From NCBI GenBank assembly GCA_012520135.1, contig JAAYOX010000241.1:1-7204 (forward strand): a stretch of 7,204 bases of DNA, given 5' to 3'. How positions within the stretch are numbered: the stretch's first letter is position 1; each line of letters begins with the position of its first letter. A model generated the notes under the pieces. That model did not search any database. It saw only the letters and a program-made list of their open reading frames with translations, and had not been told where the DNA came from. Position numbers and translations under genes: made by a program. Below are positions 6,256 to 7,204 of the stretch, one piece after another. This stretch comes from Clostridia bacterium (lineage in GTDB: Bacteria; Bacillota; DULZ01).

Positions 6256-6744
6256 GTGATTCGTTTGGGTATTATCAGTGATACCCATCGGGAGTTGGGT
6301 GCCGCCAGAAGAGCAATACAACAAATGGGGCAGATTGATTATCTGCTTCATGGGGGAGACCATTACCAAGATGCGAAAGAACTGAGCAAAACCACTACCG
6401 TACCGGTAGAAGCAGTAGTTGGTAATTGCGATTGGTTTAACCTTGGCGGTGTGGAAGAAATGGTCCTTGAATATGAGAAAGTGAAAATTCTTTTAACTCA
6501 CGGGCACCTTTATCGAGTTAAGTCCGGTTACGAGCTGTTGCTGGAGAGGGCAGTCCAATTAGGTGTGACGGTTGCAGTCTTTGGACATACCCATCAAGCC
6601 CTTCAGGTATGGCAAAAGGGAGTTCTGTTGTTTAATCCCGGTAGCTTATCCCATGTCAGAGGAGGAGGCAAACCGACTTTCGGAATTTTGACCATCGATG
6701 GGGATACTGTAAATGGAGTAATCGCGGAATTGGAGATGAAATAA
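6256..6744 (+). CDS. YfcE/MJ0936-family metallophosphoesterase
   Basis: The 162-residue protein belongs to the small calcineurin-like phosphoesterases. The two-metal site is complete: D9 and H11 in SDTH, D35 in HGGDH, N57 in GNCD, H82 in THGH, and H111 and H113 in GHTH, followed by NPGS at 127-130. Relatives (E. coli YfcE, B. subtilis YsnB, archaeal MJ0936) hydrolyse model phosphodiesters in a Mn- or Ni-dependent way; the cellular substrate is not established. The GTG start lies two bases after the rdgB stop with AGGGAGG (6242-6248) seven bases upstream, so it is the last gene of this operon. No clear intrinsic terminator follows before the tRNA promoters. Confidence 0.93.
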   Translation: MIRLGIISDTHRELGAARRAIQQMGQIDYLLHGGDHYQDAKELSKTTTVPVEAVVGNCDWFNLGGVEEMVLEYEKVKILLTHGHLYRVKSGYELLLERAVQLGVTVAVFGHTHQALQVWQKGVLLFNPGSLSHVRGGGKPTFGILTIDGDTVNGVIAELEMK

Positions 6745-6803
6745 AGAGGGATAATAATTTGTACTTCATTAATTAATAGCGAAGCAAAAAGGGAAAAATG
6801 CAC

Positions 6804-6832
6804 TTGCAAGATACAGTTACAGATGTTATAAT
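6804..6832 (+). promoter_or_regulatory. Upstream sigma-A-type promoter before the tRNA cluster
   Basis: TTGCAA (6804-6809) and a perfect TATAAT (6827-6832) are spaced by 17 bases. Transcription would begin near 6839-6840, about 120 bases before the first tRNA. Confidence 0.75.
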
Positions 6833-6904
6833 AGCTCCTGTGTTCAAGTTAATACTGTTGGCAAGGGGCTCTTATTCTGGCGGGCAAACAGGCAAAAAAA
6901 TACT

Positions 6905-6933
6905 TTGACCTGATTAGGATTTTTGGGTATACT
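6905..6933 (+). promoter_or_regulatory. Proximal sigma-A-type promoter of the tRNA cluster
   Basis: TTGACC (6905-6910) and TATACT (6928-6933) are spaced by exactly 17 bases, each with one mismatch to consensus. The start would fall near 6940, leaving a leader of about 20 bases before tRNA-Gly, as is usual for stable-RNA operons. Confidence 0.85.
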
Positions 6934-6961
6934 ATATATGCTCCGTTTGCTAGAGGCACAT

Positions 6962-7035
6962 GCGGGTGTAGCTCAATGGTAGAGCGCTGGCCTTCCAAGC
7001 CAGTTACGTGGGTTCGATTCCCATCACCCGCTCCA
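6962..7035 (+). tRNA. tRNA-Gly (anticodon TCC)
   Basis: The 74-base cloverleaf is complete. Acceptor GCGGGTG (6962-6968) pairs with CACCCGC (7025-7031), discriminator T7032 is followed by an encoded CCA. The anticodon stem CTGGC/GCCAG (6987-6991, 6999-7003) presents TCC at 6994-6996, and the T-loop reads TTCGATT. It reads GGA and probably GGG. First gene of a three-tRNA cluster. Confidence 0.98.
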
Positions 7036-7044
7036 TTCTAAAAT

Positions 7045-7121
<77 letters not shown>

Positions 7122-7134
7122 TTTGTTAATTCGT

Positions 7135-7204
7135 GGTGAGTGTAGCTCAGATGGCTAGAGCACCAGATTGTGGCTCTGGGGGTCGTGGGTTCAAGTCCCA
7201 TCAT
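7135..7204 (+). tRNA. tRNA-His (anticodon GTG), 3' end outside the window
   Basis: The 5' acceptor GTGAGTG (7136-7142) is preceded by G at 7135, fitting the extra G-1 characteristic of tRNA-His. The anticodon stem CCAGA/TCTGG (7163-7167, 7175-7179) shows GTG at 7170-7172. The T-arm (GTGGG TTCAAGT CCCAT) is present, and only the last few bases of the acceptor strand and CCA are cut off. Confidence 0.95.

Noticed and set aside
6813..6851. Possible LytTR-binding repeats (ACAGTTACA and CAAGTTAAT)
   Set aside because: Each departs from the consensus, and their spacing does not fit the usual pair of repeats about one helical turn apart.

Overview
The window reads as chromosomal DNA of a low-to-mid-GC, spore-forming Firmicute. 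A clostridium of the Peptococcaceae type (Desulfotomaculum/Pelotomaculum relatives) is the best guess. The evidence is Gram-positive ribosome-binding sites of the AAGGAGG type, TTG and GTG starts, a GerM-like lipoprotein, and an amidase that combines SH3 domains, a copper-amine-oxidase-N-like domain and an AMIN domain. The genus is an inference, not something the sequence proves. No phage, transposase, CRISPR array or obvious transferred island is visible.

Left part, minus strand: the first 211 bases are the 5' end of rho (transcription terminator Rho), cut by the window edge. A 340-base gap follows. It holds no convincing gene but contains a strikingly nested set of complementary segments (303-515) directly abutting a hairpin plus T-tract (516-546), read best on the plus strand. 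This is the best candidate for something undescribed: a structured RNA or a folded dispersed repeat. Next is an orphan LytTR-type response regulator (552-1307, minus) with a leader of about 120 bases that carries an unused-looking Shine-Dalgarno sequence.

Middle part, plus strand: a GerMN-domain lipoprotein (1483-2118) ends at a strong intrinsic terminator. A secreted five-domain N-acetylmuramoyl-L-alanine amidase (2293-4203) follows and has its own terminator. A consensus-like promoter then drives a run of four tightly spaced genes: a UPF0316/DUF2179 membrane protein, rph (RNase PH), rdgB (XTP/dITP pyrophosphatase, overlapping rph by ATGA) and a YfcE/MJ0936-type phosphoesterase. The order gerM, rph, rdgB, phosphoesterase recalls the gerM-rph-ysnA-ysnB neighbourhood of Bacillus subtilis, here with the amidase and the UPF0316 gene placed between gerM and rph.

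Right end: two consensus promoters in tandem (6804-6832 and 6905-6933) precede a tRNA cluster of Gly(TCC), Arg(TCT) and His(GTG), with encoded CCA ends on the first two and the third cut by the window edge. The themes are envelope/spore-wall biology (GerM-like protein and amidase) beside RNA 3'-end maturation and nucleotide-pool sanitation (RNase PH, RdgB), ending in tRNAs whose 3' ends RNase PH could help mature.
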